22,646 nucleotides of DNA from CAYJEQ01 sp964370185 (GCA_964370185.1 CAYJIJ010000037.1:1-22646), one strand, 5' to 3'; positions 15,013 to 22,533 are shown, counted from the first letter of the stretch. Translations and numbers: made by a program. Notes: generated from the letters alone by a model not told the origin.

Positions 15013-16194
15013 TTAAAGTGAAGCCGCTCTGAGTTTGTCAGTTCTATCGGTATTTTCCCATTTAACCCCTAACTCTTCGCGTCCCATGTGGCCATAGGCT
15101 GCAAGTTGTCTGTATATGGGCTTTCTTAGCTCAAGGTCTTTTATTATTGCCGCAGGTCTTAAATCAAAAACTTTATTTACTGCTTCTGCAAGTTTTTCAT
15201 CAGAAACTACACCAGTACCAAATGTATTTACATTGATAGAAACAGGACTTGCTACACCTATTGCATATGCAAGCTGTACTTCGCATTTATTTGCCAGTTT
15301 CGCTGCAACAATATTTTTTGCAACATATCTTGCTGCATATGCGGCACTCCTGTCAACCTTTGTTGGGTCTTTACCAGAGAAAGCACCACCACCATGACGA
15401 CCATATCCACCGTATGTATCTACAATTATTTTTCTTCCTGTAAGGCCTGAGTCACCCTGTGGCCCTCCGACTACAAATCTGCCCGTCGGATTTATGAAAT
15501 ATTTTGTGTTTTCATCGAGTAGCTCAGCAGGTATAACTGTTTTGATAACCTTTTCAAGTATATCTTCTCTGAGCTTATGAGTAGCAACATCAGGTGCATG
15601 TTGATTTGAGATTACAACAGTGTCAATTCTGGTGGGCTTATCATTAATATACTCAACCGTTACCTGTGTTTTACCATCGGGCCTTAAATATGGTAGGGTT
15701 TCATTTTTTCTAACTTCTGCAAGCTTCTTTGCAAGCTTGTGAGAAAGTGAAATTGCCATTGGCATAAGCTCGGGAGTTTCATCGCAAGCAAAACCAAACA
15801 TCATTCCCTGATCTCCTGCACCTGTGATAAATTCTTCTGATTTATCATTCTCCTTAGCTTCAAGTGATTTATCAACGCCTAAAGCAATATCAACGGACTG
15901 TTCATCAATTGTGGTAATCACACCGCAAGTTTCACCATCGAAGCCAAATTTAGCCCTTGTGTACCCTATCTCTGTGATTACATTCCTCGCAATTCTTGCT
16001 ATATCAACATAGCATGTTGTTGATATCTCACCCATTATAGATACCATACCTGTGGTACAAGTAGTTTCACAAGCAACTCTGCCATATGGGTCTTTTTCAA
16101 GTATGGCATCGAGCACTGCATCTGAAATTTGGTCACAAATTTTGTCGGGATGTCCTTCTGTCACCGACTCAGAAGTGAATAAGTATTCTTTCAT
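15013..16194 (-). CDS. metK: S-adenosylmethionine synthetase
   Basis: A 393-residue enzyme that makes SAM from methionine and ATP. Signatures are TSESVTEGHPDKICDQISDAV at the N-terminus (His and Asp of the ATP/metal site), GAGDQGMMFGFA, and GGGAFSGKDPTKVDRSAAY, with the phosphate-binding lysines. The family-length protein ends with the usual WE.TD..D.L segment. The start is the ATG giving MKEYLFTSES, because AGGAGG lies 7 bases before it; the frame is open for ten more codons upstream but these have no ribosome site. Expression is controlled by the SAM-I riboswitch in the 5' leader, so high SAM stops transcription. Confidence 0.98.
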   Translation of the reverse strand: MKEYLFTSESVTEGHPDKICDQISDAVLDAILEKDPYGRVACETTCTTGMVSIMGEISTTCYVDIARIARNVITEIGYTRAKFGFDGETCGVITTIDEQSVDIALGVDKSLEAKENDKSEEFITGAGDQGMMFGFACDETPELMPMAISLSHKLAKKLAEVRKNETLPYLRPDGKTQVTVEYINDKPTRIDTVVISNQHAPDVATHKLREDILEKVIKTVIPAELLDENTKYFINPTGRFVVGGPQGDSGLTGRKIIVDTYGGYGRHGGGAFSGKDPTKVDRSAAYAARYVAKNIVAAKLANKCEVQLAYAIGVASPVSINVNTFGTGVVSDEKLAEAVNKVFDLRPAAIIKDLELRKPIYRQLAAYGHMGREELGVKWENTDRTDKLRAASL

Positions 16195-16263
16195 TTTCTT
16201 ACCTCCTAAAGTGCAAATATGCATATATCCTGTTAGTTTATTGTCCTATTAATCGGACTTTTT

Positions 16264-16396
16264 TAAAAAATAAAAGTGCTCGGATAACCGAGCACTAATA
16301 AAGTCTTATCTGCCGGATTTATCCGCTGGAATTGGCACCTTTACAATGTAGGTTGCCGGGCATCGCAGGGCCAGTCCCTCCGCCTCTCTTGATAAG
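16264..16396 (-). ncRNA. SAM-I (S-box) riboswitch with terminator
   Basis: The aptamer spans 16305-16396 on the minus strand. P1 is CTTATC/GATAAG, and the conserved core AGAGAGGCGGAGGGACTGGC and the GATGCCCGGCAACC block are intact. The terminator GTGCTCGG-loop-CCGAGCAC (16276-16295) runs into TTTTATTTTTT. CGGATAA in the aptamer (16319-16325) is a perfect 7-base complement of TTATCCG in the terminator loop and 3' arm (16281-16287), a likely antiterminator. High SAM should favour the terminator and shut off metK. Confidence 0.97.
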
Positions 16397-16414
16397 TTAT
16401 TCACTTTTAATAAG

Positions 16415-16443
16415 ATTATATATGCAAATAGATATTTTGTCAA
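16415..16443 (-). promoter_or_regulatory. metK promoter
   Basis: Perfect consensus: TTGACA (16438-16443), 17 bases, TATAAT (16415-16420). It begins only 17 bases after the stop codon of the upstream ECF gene. No terminator separates the two. Confidence 0.9.
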
Positions 16444-16460
16444 CATATGACGATTTAAAT

Positions 16461-17021
16461 TTATTTTAAATAATTTGAAATAGACTTATATAAAATGAAT
16501 GTAATTGAGCCATTTAAAACACCTTTTAATAAATTAAATGGAATAAATACAGGAATAATCATTGCCATTACAGTTTCTACTGGCTGACCCATGAAAATCG
16601 GAGTAAATATTAGATTAAATGCAACCATAACAATGGTGAGTGTAATGGCACCTAAAATCAGTCCGATAAGTGCTGACTTTCTGGTTTTACCTTTACTGTA
16701 TATCATACCTGCTACAAGTGCAAAGCTACCTGTGGATAGTATGTGCATTATAATCCCTATAACACCACTCGATGCACTGACTGTAATCCCCTGTACCAAA
16801 GAAACTACAATGGTTAAGATAAATCCTGTTAATGGTCCATATGCAAATGTTGCTATAAGTATAGGCACATCCGCAAAATCAAGCTCTAAGAATGGCGCTG
16901 GTGGAAAAGGAATTCTAATTGCTGCTACAAGCATTACTGAAATTGCTGCTAAAAGTGATAGTCTGGTGAGTTTTTTTGTTGACATTCTGTTCATCCCCTG
17001 TGTGCTTACATTTTCTGTCAT
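16461..17021 (-). CDS. ribU: ECF transporter substrate-binding (S) component, probable riboflavin
   Basis: A 186-residue membrane protein with about six hydrophobic helices. It has the ECF S-component opening (LTRLSLLAAISVMLVAAIRIPFP), the ELDFADVPILIATFAYGPLTG motif and the C-terminal FIPFNLLKGVLNGSI block typical of RibU-like proteins. S components bind a vitamin and work with an EcfA-EcfA'-EcfT module encoded elsewhere. The specificity for riboflavin is inferred mainly from the FMN riboswitch directly upstream. The ATG at MTENVSTQ is chosen because GGAGG lies 8-10 bases before it; the in-frame TTG upstream overlaps that site. Confidence 0.92.
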   Translation of the reverse strand: MTENVSTQGMNRMSTKKLTRLSLLAAISVMLVAAIRIPFPPAPFLELDFADVPILIATFAYGPLTGFILTIVVSLVQGITVSASSGVIGIIMHILSTGSFALVAGMIYSKGKTRKSALIGLILGAITLTIVMVAFNLIFTPIFMGQPVETVMAMIIPVFIPFNLLKGVLNGSITFILYKSISNYLK

Positions 17022-17069
17022 AATTTTTTCCTCCAAAAATAATTTTTAAGCTGTCTGTGTGGAAAAAGA

Positions 17070-17258
17070 AAAACCCCGAGTAAAAACTCGGGGCGAGACA
17101 CAACAAAAAATGCTATATGCATTTATGTCGTCGTTTCTTTCATCCGGACTATACCGTCGGTTTCGGAATTTAACCGAAATCAGCGTTTTACACGCTCGCG
17201 GACTCGTGGCAATTTGCCCTTTACCGCCGGTGAGGAATTACACCTCGCCCTGAAACAG
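17070..17258 (-). ncRNA. FMN riboswitch (RFN element) with terminator
   Basis: The conserved RFN blocks are all present on the minus strand: CAGGGCGAGGTG, CTCACCGGCGGT, the CCGCGAGC hairpin, the CCGACGGTATAGTCCGGATGAAAGAA core. The aptamer spans about 17129-17257. A strong terminator follows, CCCCGAGT/ACTCGGGG (17074-17093) with TTTTTCTTTTT. GGGCGAG at the start of the aptamer (17244-17250) is a perfect complement of CTCGCCC that overlaps the terminator's 5' arm (17091-17097), so it can serve as antiterminator. FMN binding should repress the transporter. Confidence 0.97.
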
Positions 17259-17278
17259 ACATTTTAACTTGTACTTAT

Positions 17279-17307
17279 ATTATATATTCTTTATAAAATA
17301 TTGTCAA
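17279..17307 (-). promoter_or_regulatory. Promoter of the FMN-controlled transporter gene
   Basis: Perfect consensus TTGACA (17302-17307), 17-base spacer, TATAAT (17279-17284) on the minus strand, placing the start near 17272, just before the riboswitch. Confidence 0.9.
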
Positions 17308-17314
17308 GAATTTA

Positions 17315-17740
17315 TTAATGCTCACAATCGTGACAATGGCTGTGAATTTCTCCCACTATTGGTTTAGGGTCAATTCCTTGGCGAATATAGTAATCTGATA
17401 TTGCAGTTTTAACTGCTTCTTCCGCAAGTACCGAACAATGGATTTTTGCAGGTGGAAGACCATCAAGAGCTTCTACAACAGCTTTATTAGTGAGCTTTAG
17501 AGCTTCGTCAATGCTCTTACCTTTAATCATTTCGGTAGCTATTGAACTTGTGGCAACAGCTGCGCCGCAACCAAAAGTTTTAAAGCTGATATCTTTAATT
17601 ATATTCTGCTCAACTTTAAGATAAATTTTCATTATATCGCCACATTTTGCATTTCCAACTTCACCAATGGCATTAGCATCGGCAAGCTCGCCTACATTTC
17701 TTGGTGAAGTAAAATGATCCAATACTTTTTCTGAGTACAT
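17315..17740 (-). CDS. Fe-S cluster assembly scaffold, IscU/NifU N-terminal type
   Basis: A 141-residue scaffold on which [2Fe-2S] and [4Fe-4S] clusters are built before transfer to apo-proteins. It has the three conserved cysteines C33 (GNAKCGD), C58 (FGCGAA) and C102 (KIHCSVLAEEA) and Asp 35. The start MYSEKVLDHFTSPRNVGE is typical of clostridial NifU-like proteins. The C-terminus is unusual: residues 131-141 are EIHSHCHDCEH, four His and two Cys that could bind an extra metal. No cysteine desulfurase gene is adjacent, although such genes usually are. A promoter (listed separately) and the AGGAGG ribosome site mark it as independent. Confidence 0.94.
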   Translation of the reverse strand: MYSEKVLDHFTSPRNVGELADANAIGEVGNAKCGDIMKIYLKVEQNIIKDISFKTFGCGAAVATSSIATEMIKGKSIDEALKLTNKAVVEALDGLPPAKIHCSVLAEEAVKTAISDYYIRQGIDPKPIVGEIHSHCHDCEH

Positions 17741-17801
17741 TTACTCATCCTCCTTTTTATATATCACGGATGTTTTTTTGTTTAAATATTTATCCAAAGA
17801 C

Positions 17802-17830
17802 ATTATATACTGTTTCGGTATATTTATCAA
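17802..17830 (-). promoter_or_regulatory. Promoter of the Fe-S scaffold gene
   Basis: TTGATA (17825-17830), 17 bases, TATAAT (17802-17807) on the minus strand, about 60 bases before the scaffold gene. The -35 lies just outside the end of the RNase HI gene. Confidence 0.85.
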
Positions 17831-17837
17831 GGGTTTT

Positions 17838-18284
17838 TTAAAAATTATTTTTAAATTTTTCACTCTGCATTACTGCAAGTTTGTCACATCTTTCGTTTTC
17901 AGGATGTCCTGCGTGGCCTTTAACCCAGATTAGCGTTATTTTATGCTTTTTTAGTAGTATGAGTATTTCTTCCCATAAGTCTACATTTAATGCAGGCTTT
18001 TTATCACTTTTAATCCATCCTTTTTTCTGCCATGCATATACCCAACCTTTTTCCACTGAGTCTATAAAGTATTTTGAATCGCTGTAAAGGGTAACTTCAC
18101 AGGCTTCCTTAAGTGCTTTTAGTCCCTCTATAACAGCTGTGAGTTCCATGCGATTATTTGTTGTTTGTGATTCTCCGCCGAAAAGTTCTTTTTCGATATC
18201 GCCGTACCTCAGTATTGTGCCCCAACCTCCGGGACCTGGGTTACCCGAGCAGGCTCCATCAGTATATATAGATACTTTTTTCAA
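17838..18284 (-). CDS. rnhA: Ribonuclease HI
   Basis: A 148-residue RNase H that degrades RNA in RNA-DNA hybrids. The catalytic residues are in the E. coli positions: D9 (IYTDGACSGNPGPGG), E47 (NNRMEL), D69 (LYSDSKYF), H124 (VKGHAGHPEN) and D134 (ERCDKLA). I choose a TTG start at 18284, giving MKKVSIYTDG, with GGTGG upstream. The frame stays open to a TTG at 18347, but a TTGCAA-17-TATAAT promoter with expected start near 18312 would exclude that longer form. Divergent from the rRNA methyltransferase gene. Confidence 0.95.
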   Translation of the reverse strand: MKKVSIYTDGACSGNPGPGGWGTILRYGDIEKELFGGESQTTNNRMELTAVIEGLKALKEACEVTLYSDSKYFIDSVEKGWVYAWQKKGWIKSDKKPALNVDLWEEILILLKKHKITLIWVKGHAGHPENERCDKLAVMQSEKFKNNF

Positions 18285-18318
18285 TTTACAACCACCAATA
18301 TAAAATAAATTTTCATTT

Positions 18319-18347
18319 ATTATATACTTTGTTGATAAAATTTGCAA
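18319..18347 (-). promoter_or_regulatory. rnhA promoter
   Basis: TTGCAA (18342-18347), 17 bases, TATAAT (18319-18324) on the minus strand. This position supports the TTG start of rnhA at 18284. Confidence 0.8.
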
Positions 18348-18415
18348 TAGTTTTATTGAAACTGGTTATTAAATGAGATAAAATTAATTTACATATACCA
18401 ATTTGAAGAAAAATT

Positions 18416-18424
18416 TGCTATAAT
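18416..18424 (+). promoter_or_regulatory. Extended -10 promoter of the rlmD-led operon
   Basis: TG-C-TATAAT, an extended -10 element, about 30 bases before the ATG of the methyltransferase gene. The -35 is weak (ACCAAT), which is usual for extended -10 promoters. Confidence 0.6.
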
Positions 18425-18455
18425 TAACTAAAAAATAATAATAGCGGAGAAAAAA

Positions 18456-19820
18456 ATGATAGTAAAAAATCAAAATATAAATCTTGATATTACCGATATT
18501 ACTCATGAGTGCAATGGCGTAGGGCGATATGATGGTATGGCCGTTTTTGTGCCACTAACTGCCACAGGTGATAATGTTGAAGCTAAAATAATTAAGGTAA
18601 ATAAAAATTTTGCAGTAGGCAAACTTGAAAAAATAAATAAACCATCCGCTTTAAGAACTGATAACGAATGTCCTGTATACGATAAATGCGGAGGATGTTC
18701 TTTAAGGCATATATCCTATGAGGAAGAGCTTAGAATAAAAGAGGGTTGGGTAAGAGAAAATATACGCCGCATTGGTGGTTTTGCTGATTTTAATACGCTT
18801 CCCATTATCCCCTCTCCAAAAACTACCGCCTACCGAAATAAAGCACAGTACCCCATCACATCGGTAGATGGTGAAATTGTTGCAGGGTTTTATGCTAAAC
18901 ATAGTCATCGTGTCATTTCTAACAGTTCATGTGTTTTACAACCAAAAGATTTTCAGGTTATTGTTGACGAGATACTTAAATTTTTAAATGAACGTAATAT
19001 CTCTGCCTATGATGAAATCAGTGGCAAAGGTATAATAAGACATATTTATCTAAGAACAGGCACAGTGACCGATGAAATCATGGTGTGCTTAGTAATTAAT
19101 GCTAAATCCCTACCAGAACATGATAAACTTATTCAAAATTTACTAAAATTAAAGCTTAACAAAAAAATTGTATCCATAGTTTTAAATCACAATTTTGCTA
19201 AATCAAATGTGATACTTGGAAAAAACATTACTACGCTTTACGGCAAATGTTTGCTGACAGATGTATTATGCGGAAATGAATTTGACATCTCCCCTCTTGC
19301 TTTTTATCAGGTAAATCATGCCGCCACAGAGCTACTTTATGCAGAGGCTGTGAGGCTCATGGAGCTAAATGGCAACGAAAAAGTGGTAGAGCTTTACTGT
19401 GGCGCAGGCACAATAACCCTTACAATCGCTAAATATGCTAAGGAAATTATCGCTATTGAAATAGTTCCCGAAGCAGTGGTAGATGCAAAGCATAATGCGA
19501 AAACAAATAATATAAATAATGTTTCTTTCATTTGTGATGATGCTATGGCATCAGCAAAAAAATTGTCCGCAGACGGTGTAATTGCAGATGTTGTGGTAGT
19601 AGACCCACCCCGAAAGGGATGCGATAGTGAGGTACTTAAAGCCATTGTGAATATATCTCCCAAAAAAGTTGTATATATATCATGTAATAGTGCTACACTT
19701 GCAAGGGATTGTAAGTATCTTTCAGAAAATGGTTATACACTAAAAACAGTGACTCCAGTGGATTTATTCCCACGAACTGCGCATGTGGAGAGTTGCGCTT
19801 TACTCTGCAAGCAAGATTAA
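18456..19820 (+). CDS. rlmD: 23S rRNA (uracil-5-)-methyltransferase, RlmD/RlmCD type
   Basis: A 454-residue SAM-dependent RNA m5U methyltransferase of the TrmA/RumA family. The TRAM RNA-binding domain is residues 1-60 (ITHECNGVGRYDGMAVFVP). Cysteines 72, 78, 81 and 159 match the [4Fe-4S] ligands of RumA. The SAM site is VVELYCGAGTITLTIA (310-325), VDPPRKG is at 382-388, the catalytic nucleophile C410 lies in ISCNSATLARD, and the C-terminal base E446 is in TAHVES. The RNA target within 23S rRNA cannot be told from sequence; in Gram-positives one enzyme can modify two uracils (RlmCD). GCGGAG lies before ATG. Probably heads an operon with the next three genes. Confidence 0.95.
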   Translation: MIVKNQNINLDITDITHECNGVGRYDGMAVFVPLTATGDNVEAKIIKVNKNFAVGKLEKINKPSALRTDNECPVYDKCGGCSLRHISYEEELRIKEGWVRENIRRIGGFADFNTLPIIPSPKTTAYRNKAQYPITSVDGEIVAGFYAKHSHRVISNSSCVLQPKDFQVIVDEILKFLNERNISAYDEISGKGIIRHIYLRTGTVTDEIMVCLVINAKSLPEHDKLIQNLLKLKLNKKIVSIVLNHNFAKSNVILGKNITTLYGKCLLTDVLCGNEFDISPLAFYQVNHAATELLYAEAVRLMELNGNEKVVELYCGAGTITLTIAKYAKEIIAIEIVPEAVVDAKHNAKTNNINNVSFICDDAMASAKKLSADGVIADVVVVDPPRKGCDSEVLKAIVNISPKKVVYISCNSATLARDCKYLSENGYTLKTVTPVDLFPRTAHVESCALLCKQD

Positions 19821-19848
19821 AGTAAAAAGTAGGAGAACTAAATAAAAT

Positions 19849-20523
19849 ATGGGATTAGAACGGTACCAATTAGTCGTAGATTCGTTTAAGGTTGATTTAA
19901 TAAACCTTGCAAGAGCTTTTAAGTACAACGAAGAGAATTTATCTATTTTGCAGGACGATGAAGACACATTCAAGAATAAATATCCTAAATGCTATGAAAA
20001 ATTAAATAAATGCGCTCATAACAAAGACAAACGAACAGCAATGGAATATGGTAGGGATTTAGTGGTTTCTTGGTTAGTCGAAGATACAGCGCTCATAAGG
20101 TTCAGACGCTTAGGTTTAAATATCTCACTCAATGGTAAAGATAGAAACCGTGAAATTTTAACTGCAGAGAATATATCTTCTGCTTCTGATTATCTTTTAA
20201 ACCACAATGGCAAGACTGCACTTATAGAGCTTATTTGTGATTACACTGGATACTGGTATAAAAATGGTGTTTGTGATTTAAGAGATAATAAATACTTAAA
20301 ACTGAAAGAAATTGAAAAAGATTATTCACTGTTAATAGGCATTGATTTTCAAAATAGCAAATATTTCTGTATTAATGTATTAAATTATGATGGCAATGTT
20401 AAGTATATTGAAAAGCATAAAGTCTATGATAAGCCAGTTCATTCGTTAGAAATAAACTTAGAAATTTTTGATAAGTTTAGCTTCTACAATATGAGTAAAT
20501 CTATATTAGGTTTTATAAAATAA
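19849..20523 (+). CDS. Unknown protein, possibly related to PD-(D/E)XK nucleases
   Basis: A 224-residue soluble protein I cannot assign. The N-terminal 75 residues look helical and are rich in charge. The second half has a pattern that resembles, but does not prove, a PD-(D/E)XK nuclease core: D114 in ASDYLL, then E127 in TALIELICDYTGYW, then DLRDNKYLKLKE (143-154), and a hydrophobic strand LLIGIDFQNSKYFCINV. The Lys expected two residues after the Glu is Ile, so if it is such a fold it may be inactive or differently arranged. AGGAGA precedes ATG. It follows rlmD after 28 bases and precedes the flavoprotein gene by 21. Confidence 0.75.
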   Translation: MGLERYQLVVDSFKVDLINLARAFKYNEENLSILQDDEDTFKNKYPKCYEKLNKCAHNKDKRTAMEYGRDLVVSWLVEDTALIRFRRLGLNISLNGKDRNREILTAENISSASDYLLNHNGKTALIELICDYTGYWYKNGVCDLRDNKYLKLKEIEKDYSLLIGIDFQNSKYFCINVLNYDGNVKYIEKHKVYDKPVHSLEINLEIFDKFSFYNMSKSILGFIK

Positions 20524-20544
20524 AATATGAAAGGTTTTGAGGTT

Positions 20545-21387
20545 ATGACTGATTTAACTGTAAAAAAAGAGCTTTCAGGCAGAGAAGAGATTTTAATTGC
20601 GGGCGCAGGAGTTTCAGGACTGGAGGCGGCCCTGAAAGTAATTGACCTTGGCTATACCCCTATTATTTATGAACAGAGTGAAAAAGCCGGTGGTTTGGTC
20701 AATTATGCTATGATGCCACCCAAAAAACAAGGAATGGCAGCAGTTTTCACATCGAGGGTCGAAAAACTCGAAAAATTAGGTGTAAAGATAAATTACTTAA
20801 CACCTCTAACCGTGGATATTATTAAAAAAAGCGGCGTCTGTAAGGTAATAGTTGCAACTGGTAGCTCATGTTTAGTTCCTGGGGCAATTCCTGGGATAAA
20901 AGATGATAATATATATACTTCCGATTATGTATTTGATCATCCAGAAGTTGTTTCTAAGCGTGTTGCTGTATTAGGTGGTGGCTTAGTAGGATGCGAAACG
21001 GCAACTTTTCTCGCTGATATAGGTAAAGAAATAACTATAATAGAGATGGGTGCTGAAATTTCAAAAGACCTAAATCCCGCTCTAAAAACCCCTTTCTTTA
21101 AACTTATGTCCGAATTAGATATTGATGTTCGTTCAAGCGTTAAGGTAATGGGTATAAACCTACCCGAAATTAACCTTGATTTATCGGGTTACTCCTTCTC
21201 GGTAAAGCCATTTGATACTGCTGTAGTTGCATTTGGAAGAAGACCTATTAGAGTTTTAGCCGACGAAATAATCGAGCAACTCCCCCATGTTAAGGTTTAT
21301 TTAGTAGGAGATGCAAAAGCTGTAGGTACAACCGCTACCGCTGTATCAAGCTGCACAGAGCTTGCAGAGGAATTAAAAGAAAACTAA
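20545..21387 (+). CDS. Stand-alone FAD/NAD(P)-dependent oxidoreductase module
   Basis: A 280-residue flavoprotein with two Rossmann sites: FAD-binding GAGVSG (20-25) with the acidic residue following in YEQSEKAGG, and NAD(P)-binding GGGLVG (144-149). ATGS (104-107) and VGDAKAVGTTATAVSS (254-269) are the usual contact motifs. It resembles the C-terminal half of 2-enoate and 2,4-dienoyl-CoA reductases, but the flavin TIM-barrel and the CxxCxxxC Fe-S motif of those enzymes are absent. It also lacks the CxxxxC redox pair of thioredoxin reductases. Substrate unknown. The ATG at 20545 is preferred because AAAGG lies 10 bases ahead; the in-frame ATG at 20527 has no ribosome site. Confidence 0.88.
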   Translation: MTDLTVKKELSGREEILIAGAGVSGLEAALKVIDLGYTPIIYEQSEKAGGLVNYAMMPPKKQGMAAVFTSRVEKLEKLGVKINYLTPLTVDIIKKSGVCKVIVATGSSCLVPGAIPGIKDDNIYTSDYVFDHPEVVSKRVAVLGGGLVGCETATFLADIGKEITIIEMGAEISKDLNPALKTPFFKLMSELDIDVRSSVKVMGINLPEINLDLSGYSFSVKPFDTAVVAFGRRPIRVLADEIIEQLPHVKVYLVGDAKAVGTTATAVSSCTELAEELKEN

Positions 21388-21412
21388 TTAGCATATGTGA
21401 GGTAAAAATTCA

Positions 21413-22375
21413 ATGCACTCTACTACTAAAACTTTTTCAAAAATAGGTTTTATATTCTCAGCACTAATGATTATTATTAATTTATCAAATTTGCTTTTGG
21501 GGTATTTTATTTCTAATTTTTTTCCATCTGCATGGAATTACAGTAATTTAATTTTTATACTTTCTTCCCTGCCCCTTTACCTCATTTCCCCGCCTTTTTT
21601 ACTTTATTTTTTAGGAAAAATACCTACTACTCAAAATCCTTTAATAAAGATTAGACTAAAAAATTCAGAAATTTTTCAGCTCTTTTGTATGTCATATTCG
21701 CTTATGTTTGTATCAAATCTTATTGGGCTAAGTTTTACGGAGTTTATTGCTTCGCTTAAAGGCACTGCTGTGGAAAATCCAGTTTTGACAATTGTCGATG
21801 GTATAAGTCCAATTTTAATCTTTATAACAACAGTAATTATTGCTCCGATTTTTGAGGAAATTTTCTTTAGGAAGTTAATTATTGATAAAATCATTGATTA
21901 CGGCGAAGGTATTTCCATTTTTATATCTGGGTTAATATTTGGTCTTTTTCATGCAAATTTTAATCAGTTTATTTATGCATTTTCACTGGGTATGTTTTTT
22001 GCTTATATTTATATTAAAAGCGGTAATATCAAATTATGTATTCTGCTGCATGCAGTAGTCAATTTTATGGGAACTATGATTGCAATACTTTCTGAGCAAT
22101 TACTCGATTATTTTAATAGAATTTCTTCTGATTCATCCCTAAACTTTATACAGCTCTCGATTTCCGCTCTAATAATTTTACTACAATTATTTATATTTGC
22201 AATTATATTTCTTGGGATAGTGTTCTGGATTAAAAATTTAAAAAAGATGAGACTGAGACCAAGACCCGAGCAAATTGACTCAGAAAGCAGTGTGAAATAT
22301 GTTTTTCTGAATTTTGGGATGTTTAGTTTTATTGCAATTACCTTAGTTATAATTACATGGCAATTGTTATCGTAA
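21413..22375 (+). CDS. CPBP family intramembrane metalloprotease
   Basis: A 320-residue membrane protein with about seven to eight hydrophobic helices. The Abi/CAAX protease-bacteriocin-processing (CPBP) signature is complete: E148-E149-x-x-x-R153 in FEEIFFR, H180 in FGLFHANF and H213 and N217 in HAVVNFMG, which together form the metal site of the glutamic-type intramembrane protease. The family includes CAAX proteases, bacteriocin immunity proteins and phage-abortive proteins; no bacteriocin or prenylated partner gene is seen here, so the substrate is open. GTGAGG lies ahead of ATG. It follows the flavoprotein gene by 25 bases and is the last gene before the tRNA. Confidence 0.93.
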   Translation: MHSTTKTFSKIGFIFSALMIIINLSNLLLGYFISNFFPSAWNYSNLIFILSSLPLYLISPPFLLYFLGKIPTTQNPLIKIRLKNSEIFQLFCMSYSLMFVSNLIGLSFTEFIASLKGTAVENPVLTIVDGISPILIFITTVIIAPIFEEIFFRKLIIDKIIDYGEGISIFISGLIFGLFHANFNQFIYAFSLGMFFAYIYIKSGNIKLCILLHAVVNFMGTMIAILSEQLLDYFNRISSDSSLNFIQLSISALIILLQLFIFAIIFLGIVFWIKNLKKMRLRPRPEQIDSESSVKYVFLNFGMFSFIAITLVIITWQLLS

Positions 22376-22403
22376 TTTATATTTAAATTAAAATTAAAAT
22401 TAC

Positions 22404-22432
22404 TTGCATATCATGTGAAAATATTGTATAAT
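22404..22432 (+). promoter_or_regulatory. tRNA-Leu promoter
   Basis: TTGCAT (22404-22409), 17 bases, TATAAT (22427-22432), 17 bases ahead of the tRNA gene. Confidence 0.85.
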
Positions 22433-22449
22433 ATTTTAGCATGATATTT

Positions 22450-22531
22450 GCCGGTGTGGCGGAATGGCAGACGCAGATGACTCAAAATCATCCGGGCGAC
22501 CGTGGGGGTTCGAGTCCCTTCACCGGCACCA
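22450..22531 (+). tRNA. tRNA-Leu (anticodon CAA)
   Basis: The acceptor arms GCCGGTG and CACCGGC pair fully. The anticodon stem GATGA/TCATC carries loop CTCAAAA, giving anticodon CAA at 22483-22485, which reads UUG. The extra arm CGG-GCGA-CCG makes it a class II tRNA, as expected for Leu. T-arm loop TTCGAGT, with two G-U pairs in its stem. The 3' CCA is encoded (22529-22531). Confidence 0.97.
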
Positions 22532-22533
22532 AA

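Noticed and set aside
16195..16224. Ten extra N-terminal codons of metK (MHICTLGGKK)
   Set aside because: AGGAGG falls inside this stretch and points to the later ATG, which gives the conserved MetK N-terminus.
16591..17049. Open frame of 152 codons antisense to the ECF transporter gene
   Set aside because: It mirrors the hydrophobic codons of the real gene on the other strand and has no ribosome site or family match.
18285..18347. Longer rnhA starting at a TTG at 18347
   Set aside because: It lies upstream of the expected transcription start from TTGCAA-17-TATAAT and has no ribosome site; the conserved domain begins right after 18284.
21413..22375. CPBP protease as bacteriocin immunity or phage-defence gene
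   Set aside because: No bacteriocin precursor, transporter or other defence gene is adjacent; the family is too broad for such a call.
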